64,000 bases of DNA from Bacteroidales bacterium UBA6117 (GTDB lineage: Bacteria; Bacteroidota; Bacteroidia; Bacteroidales; VadinHA17). This document shows, in pieces, positions 1 to 8,747 of the stretch. The position numbers were made by a program, and so were the translations under genes. The notes beneath the pieces are model-generated. The model had not been told where the DNA came from, searched no databases, and saw only the letters and a list, made by a program, of their open reading frames with translations. How positions within the stretch are numbered: the stretch's first letter is position 1; each line of letters starts with the position of its first letter. The stretch lies in assembly GCA_002428385.1 (NCBI GenBank), contig DIWB01000066.1:21822-85821 (forward strand), given 5' to 3'.

Positions 1-1
1 G

Positions 2-424
2 TTTTATTTTACAGGTCAGGAAGGAATGAAGAAGACCGAAGCGCTGAAGGAAAACCTGGGCCGGATCAGTCCTGAGATCAATGTAATAATCCACAGTCTG
101 AAGCTTGACAGAACAAACATATCACAGATATTCGGGGGCTGTGACGTGATTGTCGAAGCACTCGACAGCAGCGAAATGAAGGAGATGTTTATTGAAACCG
201 TGCAGATCACCCTGAAGGAAGTTCCTCTCGTAGCCGGTTCAGGAATTGCAGGCTGGGGAAACAATGACATTCTGAAAACCAGGAAAATTGATGAAACGCT
301 GTATGTTTGCGGGGACGAGACCTCAGAAGTTACGGATGATCTCCCTCCGCTTGCTCCGCGTGTAGCCATTGTGGCCGGTAAGCAGGCCAATACTGTTGTT
401 GATTTGCTAATGAAAATGAAGTAG
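2..424 (+). CDS. thiF: ThiF-type sulfur-carrier adenylyltransferase, 5'-truncated by window edge
   Basis: The reading frame is open at the window edge, so only the C-terminal part of this E1-like enzyme is present. ThiF adenylates the C-terminal glycine of ThiS to prime sulfur transfer in thiamine thiazole synthesis. The first visible residues (YFTGQEG, then KTEALKENL and ISPEI) match the segment that follows the LNRQ motif in ThiF/MoeB/HesA proteins; GCDVIVEALDS is the conserved end of the Rossmann core. The N-terminal ATP-binding GxGxxG lies outside the window. The adjacent thiS, 14 nt downstream, supports ThiF over MoeB. An ATG at base 26 is internal and is not the start. Confidence 0.85.
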   Translation, partial: FYFTGQEGMKKTEALKENLGRISPEINVIIHSLKLDRTNISQIFGGCDVIVEALDSSEMKEMFIETVQITLKEVPLVAGSGIAGWGNNDILKTRKIDETLYVCGDETSEVTDDLPPLAPRVAIVAGKQANTVVDLLMKMK

Positions 425-438
425 AAGAAGTACCGGGA

Positions 439-642
439 ATGAAGATACTACTGAACAACAGGGAAGAGGAATTTGAGGCGGATTCAATGACGGTAAGCAG
501 CATGCTTGAGATCAGAAAGTTTACCTTCAGGATGAGGATCATTAAGATCAACGGCGAACTCATACCCCGCGAAAAATACGGATCGACTGTAATTCATGAT
601 GGCGACAAAGTACAGATGTTATATCTTATGAGCGGCGGTTAA
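439..642 (+). CDS. thiS: Sulfur carrier protein ThiS
   Basis: A 67-residue ubiquitin-fold sulfur carrier ending in the diagnostic Gly-Gly (LMSGG), which is adenylated by ThiF and then thiocarboxylated to donate sulfur to the thiazole ring. Length and the KINGELIPR and DGDKVQM segments fit ThiS. It lies 14 nt after thiF, so the two are probably co-transcribed. Gly-Gly termini also occur in MoaD, but neighbour and size favour ThiS. Confidence 0.9.
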   Translation: MKILLNNREEEFEADSMTVSSMLEIRKFTFRMRIIKINGELIPREKYGSTVIHDGDKVQMLYLMSGG

Positions 643-666
643 AAAAAAAAGTTGTAGGTTTGTATC

Positions 667-1008
667 ATGATGCAACGCTTCAAGTTCATCGATAAAATTC
701 CACCCGTCCTGAGGAACAAGTATCTCCTCACACTTATCGTTTTTGCTGTCTGGATATTATTGCTCGATTCAAACAATCTTATATCGAGATTTAAGGAGAT
801 GAGAAACCTTAAAAAGCTCAAGGCTGAGAAGGAGTATTATGTCCAGCGCATCGAAGAGGATAAGAGGAAGCTTCATGAGCTGAAAACCAGCGACAGAAAC
901 CTTGAGAAGTTTGCCAGGGAGCAGTACAGGATGAAAAAGCCGGATGAGGATCTCTACATTATTCTTTCTCCTCAGGAAGACCGCCGGAACGCAAGGGAAA
1001 CAAATTAG
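667..1008 (+). CDS. Septum formation initiator family protein (FtsB/DivIC-like)
   Basis: A 113-residue bitopic membrane protein: short cytoplasmic N-terminus, one transmembrane helix at about residues 17-36, then a coiled coil rich in K, E and R (about 40-85) and the closing motif NLEKFAREQYRMKKPDED typical of FtsB/DivIC. Such proteins form a complex with FtsL and FtsQ-like partners at the division septum. The first two codons are both ATG, so the start is 667 or 670. Its TAG stop overlaps the stop codon of the convergent glycosyltransferase gene (shared bases 1005-1008), with no terminator between them. Confidence 0.85.
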   Translation: MMQRFKFIDKIPPVLRNKYLLTLIVFAVWILLLDSNNLISRFKEMRNLKKLKAEKEYYVQRIEEDKRKLHELKTSDRNLEKFAREQYRMKKPDEDLYIILSPQEDRRNARETN

Positions 1009-2264
1009 CCGGTCAGGTCCAGTTGTCTGAAATAATTGAGCAGGCCGGTCAGGCCGGCAGGGTTATCTTTTCCCATCATTTTAAGCAGATCCCCTGCACC
1101 TTCTTCCACAGGCACTTTGGCGTAATGGCTGACATGAACCGAATTCAGGTATTTCACAATCCTGAATATATTGAACCAGCTGAAAAATCTTTTTCTGAAT
1201 GAGTCCTTTCCCGAGGTGTTTTTCCTTATCTCAGTGATCCTGGTCTCCCAATCCTCCGGACTGATGAAATGCTGTATGCCCGGAGGCAGGTTAGCGAATT
1301 TGTAGTTGCAGTTACTCGTCTCCTCGTAAAAAAATCCTTCAACCATGCTGAAGAATTGTCTGAGCTCACGGAATGCTTCCGGATTATATGAAAGCAGGCC
1401 GGCATCAGGTGATTCAGTGAGACGTGACATCACAGGGCCCGTTCCGAAAGGCACCCTTGTTGAGACTCGTGGTGAGGGATATACAGTGGTGGAAGTCAGG
1501 TTAAAGAAACCTCCTGCAGGAAGAAGTTTCTGAATGAAATAAAAATCTTCGCCGGCCGATCGCCTGTTCATCCCTCCTGCTTTAACGTAAGCCACTGCCT
1601 TTATAGCAATTGCAGATCCCACGGTATGGTGGACCCATGGGAAGCCTGCATAGGATAGACCCTGAACAAAATATCGCATGTGAAGCTCATAAAGCCTTAT
1701 AGAATTGTAGATCTCCGCCGGAAAGTCATCGCCCGAAACAGGATGTTCAAAGTAAACGGAGCATGCCATCCGGTCGGATCTGCCGGCCATTTCGCTGTAA
1801 ACTGCTTCGAAGTAGTTGTTTTTAACCGTGCAGTCGGCATCGATATTCAGAATAATTCCATCAGGATTTTTCAGAAGCTCAAACCGTCTGACGGCTTCAT
1901 CCATTCCGGCCTTTCTGGCAAGACCGACACTCCATCCCGACGACTTAAGCTCCAGCCCGTCAATAACATGAACAGTAAAAAAAAGATTCTGGTTTAGCCT
2001 CTTCCACGATTCGGCAGCATAAACGCTTTTCCGGGTGTTTAAAAGGCTCTCTTCCCCGGCGTTGTCGGGAGCATTTGCAACAATCAGGATTTCGGCTCTG
2101 CAGAGAGGCTGACTGCAGCCCGCAAAGGAGTCAAGAAGATTAGTTATTCCCGGTTCATCAAAAGCGGGAACAACAACAATAATTCCTGTGTTTTGAGCTG
2201 GCGCCTCTGTTATAATCCGGGGGAAAAGTGAATTTTCTTTAAGCCACGCAGAGGCAAATCCCAT
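1005..2264 (-). CDS. Glycosyltransferase family 2 protein
   Basis: A protein of about 419 residues with a GT-A core: the N-terminal strand IIVVVPAFDEP is the nucleotide-sugar-binding opening of GT2 enzymes, and ILNIDADC carries the metal-binding DxD-like motif. There is no membrane segment, so it is probably cytoplasmic or peripheral. Donor and acceptor cannot be inferred. The chosen ATG at 2264 begins 4 nt after the stop of the upstream ompH-like gene; an alternative start at 2300 would overlap that gene by about 30 nt. Translational coupling to the ompH-like gene is likely. Confidence 0.75.
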   Translation of the reverse strand: MGFASAWLKENSLFPRIITEAPAQNTGIIVVVPAFDEPGITNLLDSFAGCSQPLCRAEILIVANAPDNAGEESLLNTRKSVYAAESWKRLNQNLFFTVHVIDGLELKSSGWSVGLARKAGMDEAVRRFELLKNPDGIILNIDADCTVKNNYFEAVYSEMAGRSDRMACSVYFEHPVSGDDFPAEIYNSIRLYELHMRYFVQGLSYAGFPWVHHTVGSAIAIKAVAYVKAGGMNRRSAGEDFYFIQKLLPAGGFFNLTSTTVYPSPRVSTRVPFGTGPVMSRLTESPDAGLLSYNPEAFRELRQFFSMVEGFFYEETSNCNYKFANLPPGIQHFISPEDWETRITEIRKNTSGKDSFRKRFFSWFNIFRIVKYLNSVHVSHYAKVPVEEGAGDLLKMMGKDNPAGLTGLLNYFRQLDLTG

Positions 2265-2268
2265 GGGA

Positions 2269-2871
2269 TCACTTCTTTTTCTCGGTCTGATATTTGGCAT
2301 TCAGTCCATCAACAACCTGCTGGGTGATATCCATTGCCGAATCGCCGTAAAGGATAGGGCTTCCGAAACTCTTGCCAAGAACATACTTGTATTTGTATTC
2401 ACTTTTATGTTCTTCGAGAAATGTGGTGATATATTCCAGGACCTGCCTGTTCATTACCTGGTCTTCCTCAAGAAGATTGGACTGAAGCTGATCGCGAAGA
2501 TTGACCAGTTCCTGCTGCTGCTGGAGAAGAGATTGTTCCATCTCGGCTGCAGTTGCTCTTGTAACAAGTCCCTTATTCACCTTATCCTGAAAGTCCTTCA
2601 CTCCCCTTTCATACTGGGTTCCCTTGGAATTAAGTTCAGCTTCAGCGCTTTTCTGTTTTTCGAGAAGTTCATCTCTCCTGTCGGAATACATATTGAACCT
2701 GAATACCACAGTATCGATATTCACAAAGGCAATACCTTCGGTAACAGCGCCTGCAGTTCCATCCGCACTATTGTCTTTTAAGGTATTTTTATTTCCGGTA
2801 AAGTGGAGTACGAACAGGGCGGCAACAGCCAGAAACAGCAGTGCAAGCAGAACATTGGTTAGATTCTTCAT
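2269..2871 (-). CDS. OmpH/Skp family periplasmic chaperone-like protein
   Basis: A 200-residue protein with an N-terminal hydrophobic segment (about 8-24) that could be a signal anchor, followed by a start typical of the family (IAFVNIDTVVFRFNMY) and a long K/E/Q-rich coiled coil (about 70-150), the tentacle architecture of Skp. Skp-like proteins hold unfolded outer-membrane proteins in the periplasm. It is separate from the two ompH genes beside bamA and more divergent from them. A TAnnTTTG -7 element lies 35 nt upstream. It heads a two-gene unit with the glycosyltransferase. Confidence 0.8.
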   Translation of the reverse strand: MKNLTNVLLALLFLAVAALFVLHFTGNKNTLKDNSADGTAGAVTEGIAFVNIDTVVFRFNMYSDRRDELLEKQKSAEAELNSKGTQYERGVKDFQDKVNKGLVTRATAAEMEQSLLQQQQELVNLRDQLQSNLLEEDQVMNRQVLEYITTFLEEHKSEYKYKYVLGKSFGSPILYGDSAMDITQQVVDGLNAKYQTEKKK

Positions 2872-2905
2872 CGAAAGAAATGTGAGGTTTAATGTTTATC
2901 AGCCG

Positions 2906-2913
2906 CAAATATA
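2906..2913 (-). promoter_or_regulatory. Bacteroidota -7 element upstream of the OmpH-like gene
   Basis: On the minus strand this reads TATATTTG, an exact match to the TAnnTTTG -7 box recognised by the Bacteroidota primary sigma factor. It is 35 nt from the start codon at 2871. I saw no clear -33 TTTG at the right spacing. Confidence 0.5.
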
Positions 2914-2983
2914 GCAAATTAATTATTTTGCTGCCTCACACCCTTTAATTTTAAAAAGACATGCTGAACGGGATCTCACGGGT

Positions 2984-4003
2984 TTAGAATTCCGGGCATG
3001 GTATAGCCCTTATCTTTGTTCGCTGGCCGATTGAGAAAGAATTGAATTCGTATACAAGCGATATCTCGTGAGCACCCGAAGTTGAAGATATCAGATTTGA
3101 AATAGTGAAATCGTAACTATATCCGATATGGAGTTGTTTGGTTTTGATGCCGATCAGTCCGATAACTGCATCTCCTGCCTGGGAAGTCACAAACGGGATT
3201 CCCCTGTACCACAAACCGAAAATAAGCGGATCCCTGTAATAATACAATCCTATATCTGTCTGATAAAAGTCGGCCTGTTTCTGGAAATTAAGCGCAACCG
3301 ACAATACTTCCTGATAGGTTTGACGAAGCCTCGTCTTTCTTAATATCTGGATACCTCCGAAAACATTCAGTTTAACCGGGAGGGTTGATTCATTTCCGTA
3401 AAATGACTGTTTGGGATTAAGCAGATGATCAAGAGTGAAACCACCCCAGAAGCGGTCATTATAAACCAGCGCCGATGTTGCGAAATCGACATCGGCAACC
3501 TTGCTGAAAGGTGGCGGATATACCGATGGTACCGTTCCGGAACCGGTCATCTGGCTGGCAAAGACAAGCTTGTAGATATCGAGCCCCAGGTAGGTGAATT
3601 TAAAATTTACCCCGGGCCGGATATGCCAGTCATCATTGATTCTGAAATCGTAGGAATACAGGAGCCCGATATTTGTGGTGCTGAGTTCTCCTGATCCTGC
3701 CACATCGTAAGTTGCAAGCACCCCGATTCCTGAATTGAAATTCAGAAGGGCTTTGTCGAATGATATACTATAGGTGTGAAAAACCCCCGGGACAGCCGGC
3801 CACTGGTTCCTGTAATTAAGGGCAAACCTGTATTCTTCAGTTGCGCCAGCGAATGACGGAGCAAGATAAAGCGGATTCGCGTAAAACTGAGAAAAAGTCG
3901 GATCCTGGCCAAAACTATCAATAAACATGACGCAAGACACTATTAATGAATATTTTATTCTCTTAAGCAAAATCGATCCGATTAGGTTTATTTGACTATT
4001 CAT
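2984..4003 (-). CDS. PorP/SprF family type IX secretion system outer-membrane protein
   Basis: A predicted outer-membrane beta-barrel of about 339 residues. A signal sequence is followed by DPTFSQFYANPLYLAPSFAG, the mature start characteristic of PorP/SprF; the barrel follows, with the LLNPKQSF and IHIGYSYDFTISNL regions typical of the family. PorP/SprF proteins are associated with type IX secretion and gliding, often as partners of cell-surface proteins. The ATG at 4003 is preferred; a longer frame starts only with TTG at 4063. It stands alone, without other secretion genes nearby, although a T9SS-sorted peptidase lies at 54-56 kb. Confidence 0.85.
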   Translation of the reverse strand: MNSQINLIGSILLKRIKYSLIVSCVMFIDSFGQDPTFSQFYANPLYLAPSFAGATEEYRFALNYRNQWPAVPGVFHTYSISFDKALLNFNSGIGVLATYDVAGSGELSTTNIGLLYSYDFRINDDWHIRPGVNFKFTYLGLDIYKLVFASQMTGSGTVPSVYPPPFSKVADVDFATSALVYNDRFWGGFTLDHLLNPKQSFYGNESTLPVKLNVFGGIQILRKTRLRQTYQEVLSVALNFQKQADFYQTDIGLYYYRDPLIFGLWYRGIPFVTSQAGDAVIGLIGIKTKQLHIGYSYDFTISNLISSTSGAHEISLVYEFNSFSIGQRTKIRAIPCPEF

Positions 4004-4215
4004 CTCTTTCGCAACATTATATAAACGGAGATTTGGCGAAAAAGTGATATCCTTATTAAACAATTTTTTGAGAAAGTGACGTAAAATAAATATTTACAAC
4101 TATTTAACCGGGAACTAAATTATTTTCAAATTGTCATAAATCATTAATCCGATATGATAAACGTCATTAAATTAAGTCTCAGTATAGTTTTTATTTGATT
4201 TTTTATTTCAGGACG

Positions 4216-4244
4216 TTGTTCTGAGCAATAATTTGATATTTTTG
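4216..4244 (+). promoter_or_regulatory. Bacteroidota-type promoter for the proline dehydrogenase gene
   Basis: TTG at 4216-4218, an 18-nt spacer and TATTTTTG at 4237-4244 fit the TTG-N(about 19)-TAnnTTTG consensus. The start codon is 22 nt downstream. The surrounding 200 nt (4064-4266) are AT-rich and otherwise empty. Confidence 0.6.
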
Positions 4245-4266
4245 TGACACTTTAACTTTAAGAAAG

Positions 4267-5178
4267 ATGTTCAATAAATTTATTGCCGCAATACTCCCTT
4301 ATTTTCCAGAGAAGTTCATCTGGATATTTTCAAAGGCATACATTTCAGGGGAAAAAATAGAAGATGCCATCAGGGTATCGAAAGAGTTCAAAAAAAACAG
4401 GACTGATGTCTCTCTTGACGTTCTGGGAGAATTTATCACATCGCTTGAGGAGGCTGAGGAGAACAAAAAAGAGTACCTCAACCTTATTGAAGTCACAATT
4501 AAATCGGGTATTGACGGTAATTTTTCGCTTAAACCCACATCCTTCGGGCTTCTTATAGACAAGGAAGTGTGCTACAATCATATCAGGGAGATTACAGCAA
4601 AAGCTGCATCATACAACGGTTTTATCCGTATCGACATGGAGGACTCACCCTGCACCGATATGGAGGTCGATTTATACAGGCGCCTTAAGCCGGAATTTCC
4701 ACGGAGTGTTGGTCTTGTTGTCCAGGCATATCTGAAAAGAACCCTGAATGACGTTAAAGGGTTAATGGATCTTCACACAAAGGAATCGCCCCTTAATTTC
4801 AGGCTTTGCAAAGGCATATACATTGAACCTGCTGAAATTGCCTGGAAGAAATATGAGGAAGTCAACCTGCATTACCTCGAGGATCTTGAATATATGCTGG
4901 CCAACGGCATATATGTAGGTATTGCCACACATGACAAACCTCTGATTGAAGGAGCTTACAAACTGCTTAAGAAATATAATGTTCCCATGGATATGTATGA
5001 ATTCCAGATGCTTTACGGAGTTACTCCGAAGCTGCGCGAGAGCATTGTGAATGAAGGACACAGGATGAGGGTATATGTTCCTTTCGGGAAGAAGTGGTTT
5101 GGTTATTCAACAAGAAGGCTGAAGGAAAATCCAAAAATGGCCAGTCACATTATCAAGGCTATCTTTGTAAAAGGATAG
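4267..5178 (+). CDS. Proline dehydrogenase (monofunctional, FAD-dependent)
   Basis: A 303-residue TIM-barrel enzyme that oxidises proline to pyrroline-5-carboxylate and passes electrons to the quinone pool. Key family blocks are present: RIDMED (121-126), VVQAYLKRT (151-159), YEFQMLYG (244-251), RVYVPFG (268-274) and the paired arginines of STRRL (281-285) that bind the substrate carboxylate. The length fits bacterial monofunctional PRODH rather than PutA. The partner P5C dehydrogenase is not in the window. It is transcribed alone and ends 8 nt from the stop of a convergent gene. Confidence 0.9.
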   Translation: MFNKFIAAILPYFPEKFIWIFSKAYISGEKIEDAIRVSKEFKKNRTDVSLDVLGEFITSLEEAEENKKEYLNLIEVTIKSGIDGNFSLKPTSFGLLIDKEVCYNHIREITAKAASYNGFIRIDMEDSPCTDMEVDLYRRLKPEFPRSVGLVVQAYLKRTLNDVKGLMDLHTKESPLNFRLCKGIYIEPAEIAWKKYEEVNLHYLEDLEYMLANGIYVGIATHDKPLIEGAYKLLKKYNVPMDMYEFQMLYGVTPKLRESIVNEGHRMRVYVPFGKKWFGYSTRRLKENPKMASHIIKAIFVKG

Positions 5179-5186
5179 CGGCCGGA

Positions 5187-5900
5187 TTATTCTTTTCTCA
5201 ATTTCTCAAGATAATTCCTGTGAATCTGATCAAGCTCTTCGCGCGTCAGGCTTGATTTAAATGGTTCCGGTTTCGGGGGAAGTCCGTTAATAAGAAGATA
5301 TGCCACTCCGACAAGCATAAACGGACTAAGTCCAACCATCGCATCGGATGGAATTGTTCCTTTCTCAGATGCGTTCCTCAGATTTCTCTGATGGATCATT
5401 GCATAGTTGGATTCAGGGTCTCCAAGTTTTCCAATCCCCATTCTTCCCTGATAAGCAGAAACGGCCATGTTATACCTGGCATTTTGCATTTCAGTTGTTG
5501 TTGGAGGAGGTTTATAGATGTCGTACTTCAGATTCTCAAGCCTCGGGATTATCACCACTTCTTCAATTGCAATCGTATCCGTCTGCATGTAGATCCCAAC
5601 CATGAACTCACTGCCTGATAAACTGTCGCTTACCTGAAAGGAAGCATTCTGATAGCCCAGGAGTCGGAACTCCAGGGTGTCTCTCCTGTTCACCCTGAGA
5701 GAAAAAGTGCCCTCTTCTCCGGTCACTGCTATAAAGGATCTGTTAAGGAAGATCTGGGCCTCAGGCAGAGGAAGAAAGGTTGATTCATCCCTTACTATGC
5801 CGTTAAAAACCAAAGTACCGCCTGTGGTTTCACCAACCTGGCAAAGACCAGGAGTGAGGGGCAAAAGAAATGACAATATAATGAGCCATCCTTTTTTCAT
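5187..5900 (-). CDS. Exported carboxypeptidase-regulatory-like domain protein
   Basis: A 237-residue protein with a clear signal peptide (MKKGWLIILSFLLPLTPGLCQ) and, at about 31-115, a CarboxypepD_reg-like beta-sandwich (FNGIVRDES, LPEAQIFLN, EGTFSLRV, RDTLEFRLLGYQ) like the plug-preceding domain of TonB-dependent receptors. The C-terminal half has no recognisable domain and lacks the plug and barrel. It is the last gene of a four-gene minus-strand run with sodB, an M28 peptidase and a nitroreductase, 12 nt from its neighbour. Specific role unknown. Confidence 0.75.
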   Translation of the reverse strand: MKKGWLIILSFLLPLTPGLCQVGETTGGTLVFNGIVRDESTFLPLPEAQIFLNRSFIAVTGEEGTFSLRVNRRDTLEFRLLGYQNASFQVSDSLSGSEFMVGIYMQTDTIAIEEVVIIPRLENLKYDIYKPPPTTTEMQNARYNMAVSAYQGRMGIGKLGDPESNYAMIHQRNLRNASEKGTIPSDAMVGLSPFMLVGVAYLLINGLPPKPEPFKSSLTREELDQIHRNYLEKLRKE

Positions 5901-5912
5901 TTCATAACAAAG

Positions 5913-6485
5913 TTACGCATTCACTATCAAATCATCAAGTCTCCGCTTGGGAACATGGTGAACGCCTTCCCCATCCCTCCAGTATTTTATGTCGTTGCCG
6001 GCTGCTTCATCAACAACCACTTTTTCAACAGGCTTCCCCAGAGCCAGAACCAGAAGTATTTCCAGGTTTCCCGGAATACGAAGTTCATTCCTCAGTGCTT
6101 CTCTTTTTACTGAAGCTATCATACATCCGCCAAAGCCGGCTTCAGTTGCGCCCAGCATAATACTTTGAGCCGCAATTCCGTGGTCAACATTGAATGATTC
6201 GGTTATTTCCTTGTCGCCCAGTATTATAATATAAGCCGAAGGCCTTTCGCCTGCTGCCGGTCCTTCCCAATCCTTCAGATAAGCAGCCCAGGCAAGCGCG
6301 GGAAAAATCCTCCTGCAGTATTCAGGTGTGTTATACAAAAGATACTTAAGAGGCTGCCTGTTCGCAGCGGAGGCGGACATTCGCGCCAGATCAACGAGAT
6401 CTTCAAGTTGCTTCCTGTCTATCTGACAAGACTCGTCAAAGCGCCTGTACGACCTGGTTCCGTAAACAAGATCCTTCAGATTCAT
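5913..6485 (-). CDS. Nitroreductase family protein
   Basis: A 190-residue FMN-dependent flavoprotein of the short nitroreductase type. The N-terminal YGTRSYRRFDE (R-S-x-R-x-F) binds the FMN phosphate; SASAANRQPLKYLL and GFGGCMIASVKREALR are conserved family blocks; LALGKPVEKV closes the FMN fold. The real substrate cannot be told from sequence. It lies in the probable sodB operon, which suggests a link to redox stress, but that is inference. Confidence 0.85.
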   Translation of the reverse strand: MNLKDLVYGTRSYRRFDESCQIDRKQLEDLVDLARMSASAANRQPLKYLLYNTPEYCRRIFPALAWAAYLKDWEGPAAGERPSAYIIILGDKEITESFNVDHGIAAQSIMLGATEAGFGGCMIASVKREALRNELRIPGNLEILLVLALGKPVEKVVVDEAAGNDIKYWRDGEGVHHVPKRRLDDLIVNA

Positions 6486-6517
6486 TTCCTGTGGTATAAA
6501 GTGAATTAATCATTCAA

Positions 6518-8080
6518 TCATTTCTTCTCCTCATCCTGGTACAATCCCCTGCGGGAGAGCAGATGATCGAGATCTGCAAGTCCGTAAACTACAACCGCGG
6601 TAACGACTGCTGTATGCTCCTGGTATTCAGGTATGCTTTTGGTGTAAAGATCGTTCTCAGTATGCCAGATCTCCTGGTAGCTGAAATTATATCCTTTTAC
6701 ATCCGGAGCCTCAAAAGCCAGGGTGGGCACTCCGTTCATCGCAAAATACGCATGATCTGAACCTCCGGCGGTCGTTGGTCTGGGCCTGGCAGGATTGGTG
6801 TTCTTTTTAAGACTGAACGGAAAATCGGGATTTATAGAGTTTAGGGGGTTGCACACTTTTTCAAAGTCATCATACATTGATTCGGGAACCGTAAGACCGT
6901 TTGCCACTGTTGGTCCACCATCGCGATTGAAATAGTTGGAAATCCGTGGAAGCTTTTCCTTATTGGTCTCAACCCAGTGTTTTGAGCCTAGCAGGCCGAA
7001 TTCCTCAGCTGCCCAAAGACAGACAAGTACTGTGCGCTTCGGTTTTCCACCGGCAGTCATTATCAGCCGGGAAGCTTCCATGGCGGGAGTTATTCCCGAT
7101 CCGTCATCAACACCGCCCGTGGCAACATCAAAAGCATCAAGGTGCCCGCCCATCATCACATACTCGTCGGGGTAACGAGTTCCCTTTATCACTCCGATGA
7201 CATTATGGTATACTACCGGACCTGGTTTGAAATGATTCCTGATGTCGAACTCAAGCAGGAAATACCTGCGTTCCTTCACCATCTTTTCGATGACGGCGTA
7301 CTGGTTTTCATCAAGCTTGATATCACATACAGTCGGCAGGTTTTCAAAAGTCATACCCGGAAGATTCTTCCTGTCGTAGAGAGCCCTGACAGGGACCTCA
7401 GAAGACTGGATTACCCCGAGAATTCCCGCTTCCCGCATTTCCCTGTAGAAAAGAGCCGGCTCAGTTTTCAGGGGAATAGTCTCTTTGGGAGGTTTGTCCC
7501 TGTTTAAATAGTTCTCCCTTGTAATTTCACGGTTTATAGTGCCTACAGAGTCATTCCAGGCAATTATACTTTTCCGGACGGAGTCAGCCTTTTCTGAAAA
7601 ATCAATGGGCCATCCGTCATTTTTTCCTCCGATCAGGACCCAGGCTCCCTTAAGAGCTCCCTTCATCCTGTCAAACTCGTCCTTGTTTTTCGGTTCCATC
7701 AGGACATGGCCGCGCTGGACCCCCCTGGTGCCCGAAGTATAGGAAGGTGTGGCAAAATGAAGTATCATGCCATTTTCCGACAGCATTCTTCCAAACCATG
7801 GTCCCCTGTTAAATCCCACCGGGACTGATCCCGCCTCGTCCATTATTACATCCATTCCCCATTTCCGGAATTCGGAAGCGCACCATAAGGCAGCATTTTC
7901 ATATGCATCAGAGCCGACAAGCCTTCCTCCGAACCTGTTCGAGATCACATCAAGATGCTGCATTGTCCGGTTATCTGTCTTTCCAATCTCAATGATCCGG
8001 TCAATAACCTTTCCCTGCTGAGCCCGGATTCCCGAATAGAAGAGAAGCAGGACAGCAAAAAGAGAACAATATTTCTTCAT
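6518..8080 (-). CDS. Exported M28 family zinc aminopeptidase
   Basis: A secreted zinc peptidase of about 520 residues. A signal peptide (MKKYCSLFAVLLLFYSGIRAQ) is followed by a PA-like insert region and the M28 catalytic domain: MGGHLDAFDVATGGVDDGSG holds the first zinc ligands, AAEEFGLLGS the general-base and metal glutamates, RDGGP a further metal ligand, and SDHAYF the last histidine. The start at 8080 gives a clean signal peptide; the longer open frame would run into sodB. It begins 5 nt after the sodB stop, so coupling is likely. Related enzymes trim N-terminal residues from peptides in the periplasm. Confidence 0.88.
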   Translation of the reverse strand: MKKYCSLFAVLLLFYSGIRAQQGKVIDRIIEIGKTDNRTMQHLDVISNRFGGRLVGSDAYENAALWCASEFRKWGMDVIMDEAGSVPVGFNRGPWFGRMLSENGMILHFATPSYTSGTRGVQRGHVLMEPKNKDEFDRMKGALKGAWVLIGGKNDGWPIDFSEKADSVRKSIIAWNDSVGTINREITRENYLNRDKPPKETIPLKTEPALFYREMREAGILGVIQSSEVPVRALYDRKNLPGMTFENLPTVCDIKLDENQYAVIEKMVKERRYFLLEFDIRNHFKPGPVVYHNVIGVIKGTRYPDEYVMMGGHLDAFDVATGGVDDGSGITPAMEASRLIMTAGGKPKRTVLVCLWAAEEFGLLGSKHWVETNKEKLPRISNYFNRDGGPTVANGLTVPESMYDDFEKVCNPLNSINPDFPFSLKKNTNPARPRPTTAGGSDHAYFAMNGVPTLAFEAPDVKGYNFSYQEIWHTENDLYTKSIPEYQEHTAVVTAVVVYGLADLDHLLSRRGLYQDEEKK

Positions 8081-8085
8081 ACCTG

Positions 8086-8664
8086 CTATCTGTAGCGATT
8101 GGAAATTATATCCCAGTCGAGAATTTCCCAGAACGATTTTATATAATCGGGACGTCTGTTCCTGTAATCGATGTAATAGGCATGTTCCCACACATCACAG
8201 GTTAGGAGGGGTTTGAGGCCATTCCGGAGAGGATTTCCGGCGTTTGATTCCTGGACTATCCGGAGTTTTCCTTCCTCCTCGCTGACGAGCCAGGCCCATC
8301 CGGAGCCAAATAGTCCGGCAGCAGATTTGGTAAACTGTTCCCTGAAACCCTCAAAGGAGCCAAACGACTCGATTATGGCTTCTGCTAGCGGGCCCATGGG
8401 TGTCCTGATCCCCGATTTGGAAAACGATTCAAAATAGAAAGTATGATTCCATACCTGGGCGCCGTTGTTGAAAATGGGACCATTGGCCGTCCGGATAATA
8501 GTCTCCAGGTCTGCATCGGCGAATTCTGTTCCCGGAACCAGACCGTTAAGATTGTTCACATAAGCCTGATGATGCTTACCATAGTGATATTCTATGGTTT
8601 CGGCACTTATATAAGGAACAAGTGCATCAGCCGGATAAGGGAGTAAGGGTAATTCAAATGCCAT
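8086..8664 (-). CDS. sodB: Superoxide dismutase (iron type)
   Basis: A 192-residue Fe/Mn-superfamily SOD that dismutates superoxide. Metal ligands are visible as H27 (EYHYGKHH), H74 (QVWNH), D157 and H161 (DVWEHAYY). Gln at 70 within GAQVWNH is the position and residue typical of iron enzymes, although cambialistic activity is possible. Full length, no signal peptide, so cytoplasmic. It heads a run with an M28 peptidase and nitroreductase and has a TAnnTTTG promoter box 47 nt upstream. Its presence indicates exposure to oxygen in an otherwise ferredoxin-based metabolism. Confidence 0.95.
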   Translation of the reverse strand: MAFELPLLPYPADALVPYISAETIEYHYGKHHQAYVNNLNGLVPGTEFADADLETIIRTANGPIFNNGAQVWNHTFYFESFSKSGIRTPMGPLAEAIIESFGSFEGFREQFTKSAAGLFGSGWAWLVSEEEGKLRIVQESNAGNPLRNGLKPLLTCDVWEHAYYIDYRNRRPDYIKSFWEILDWDIISNRYR

Positions 8665-8711
8665 GGTTTTGCTTTTTATTTGTTAATTCAGATCCTTGTT
8701 TATCAATTCAT

Positions 8712-8719
8712 CAAAAATA
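8712..8719 (-). promoter_or_regulatory. -7 promoter element upstream of sodB
   Basis: Reads TATTTTTG on the minus strand, matching TAnnTTTG, in the 83-nt gap between mqnD and sodB. It implies that the sodB run has its own promoter rather than relying on mqnBD. No -33 box was recognised. Confidence 0.5.
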
Positions 8720-8747
8720 CTCATTTAAGGGCTGATTCCTGCCGAAA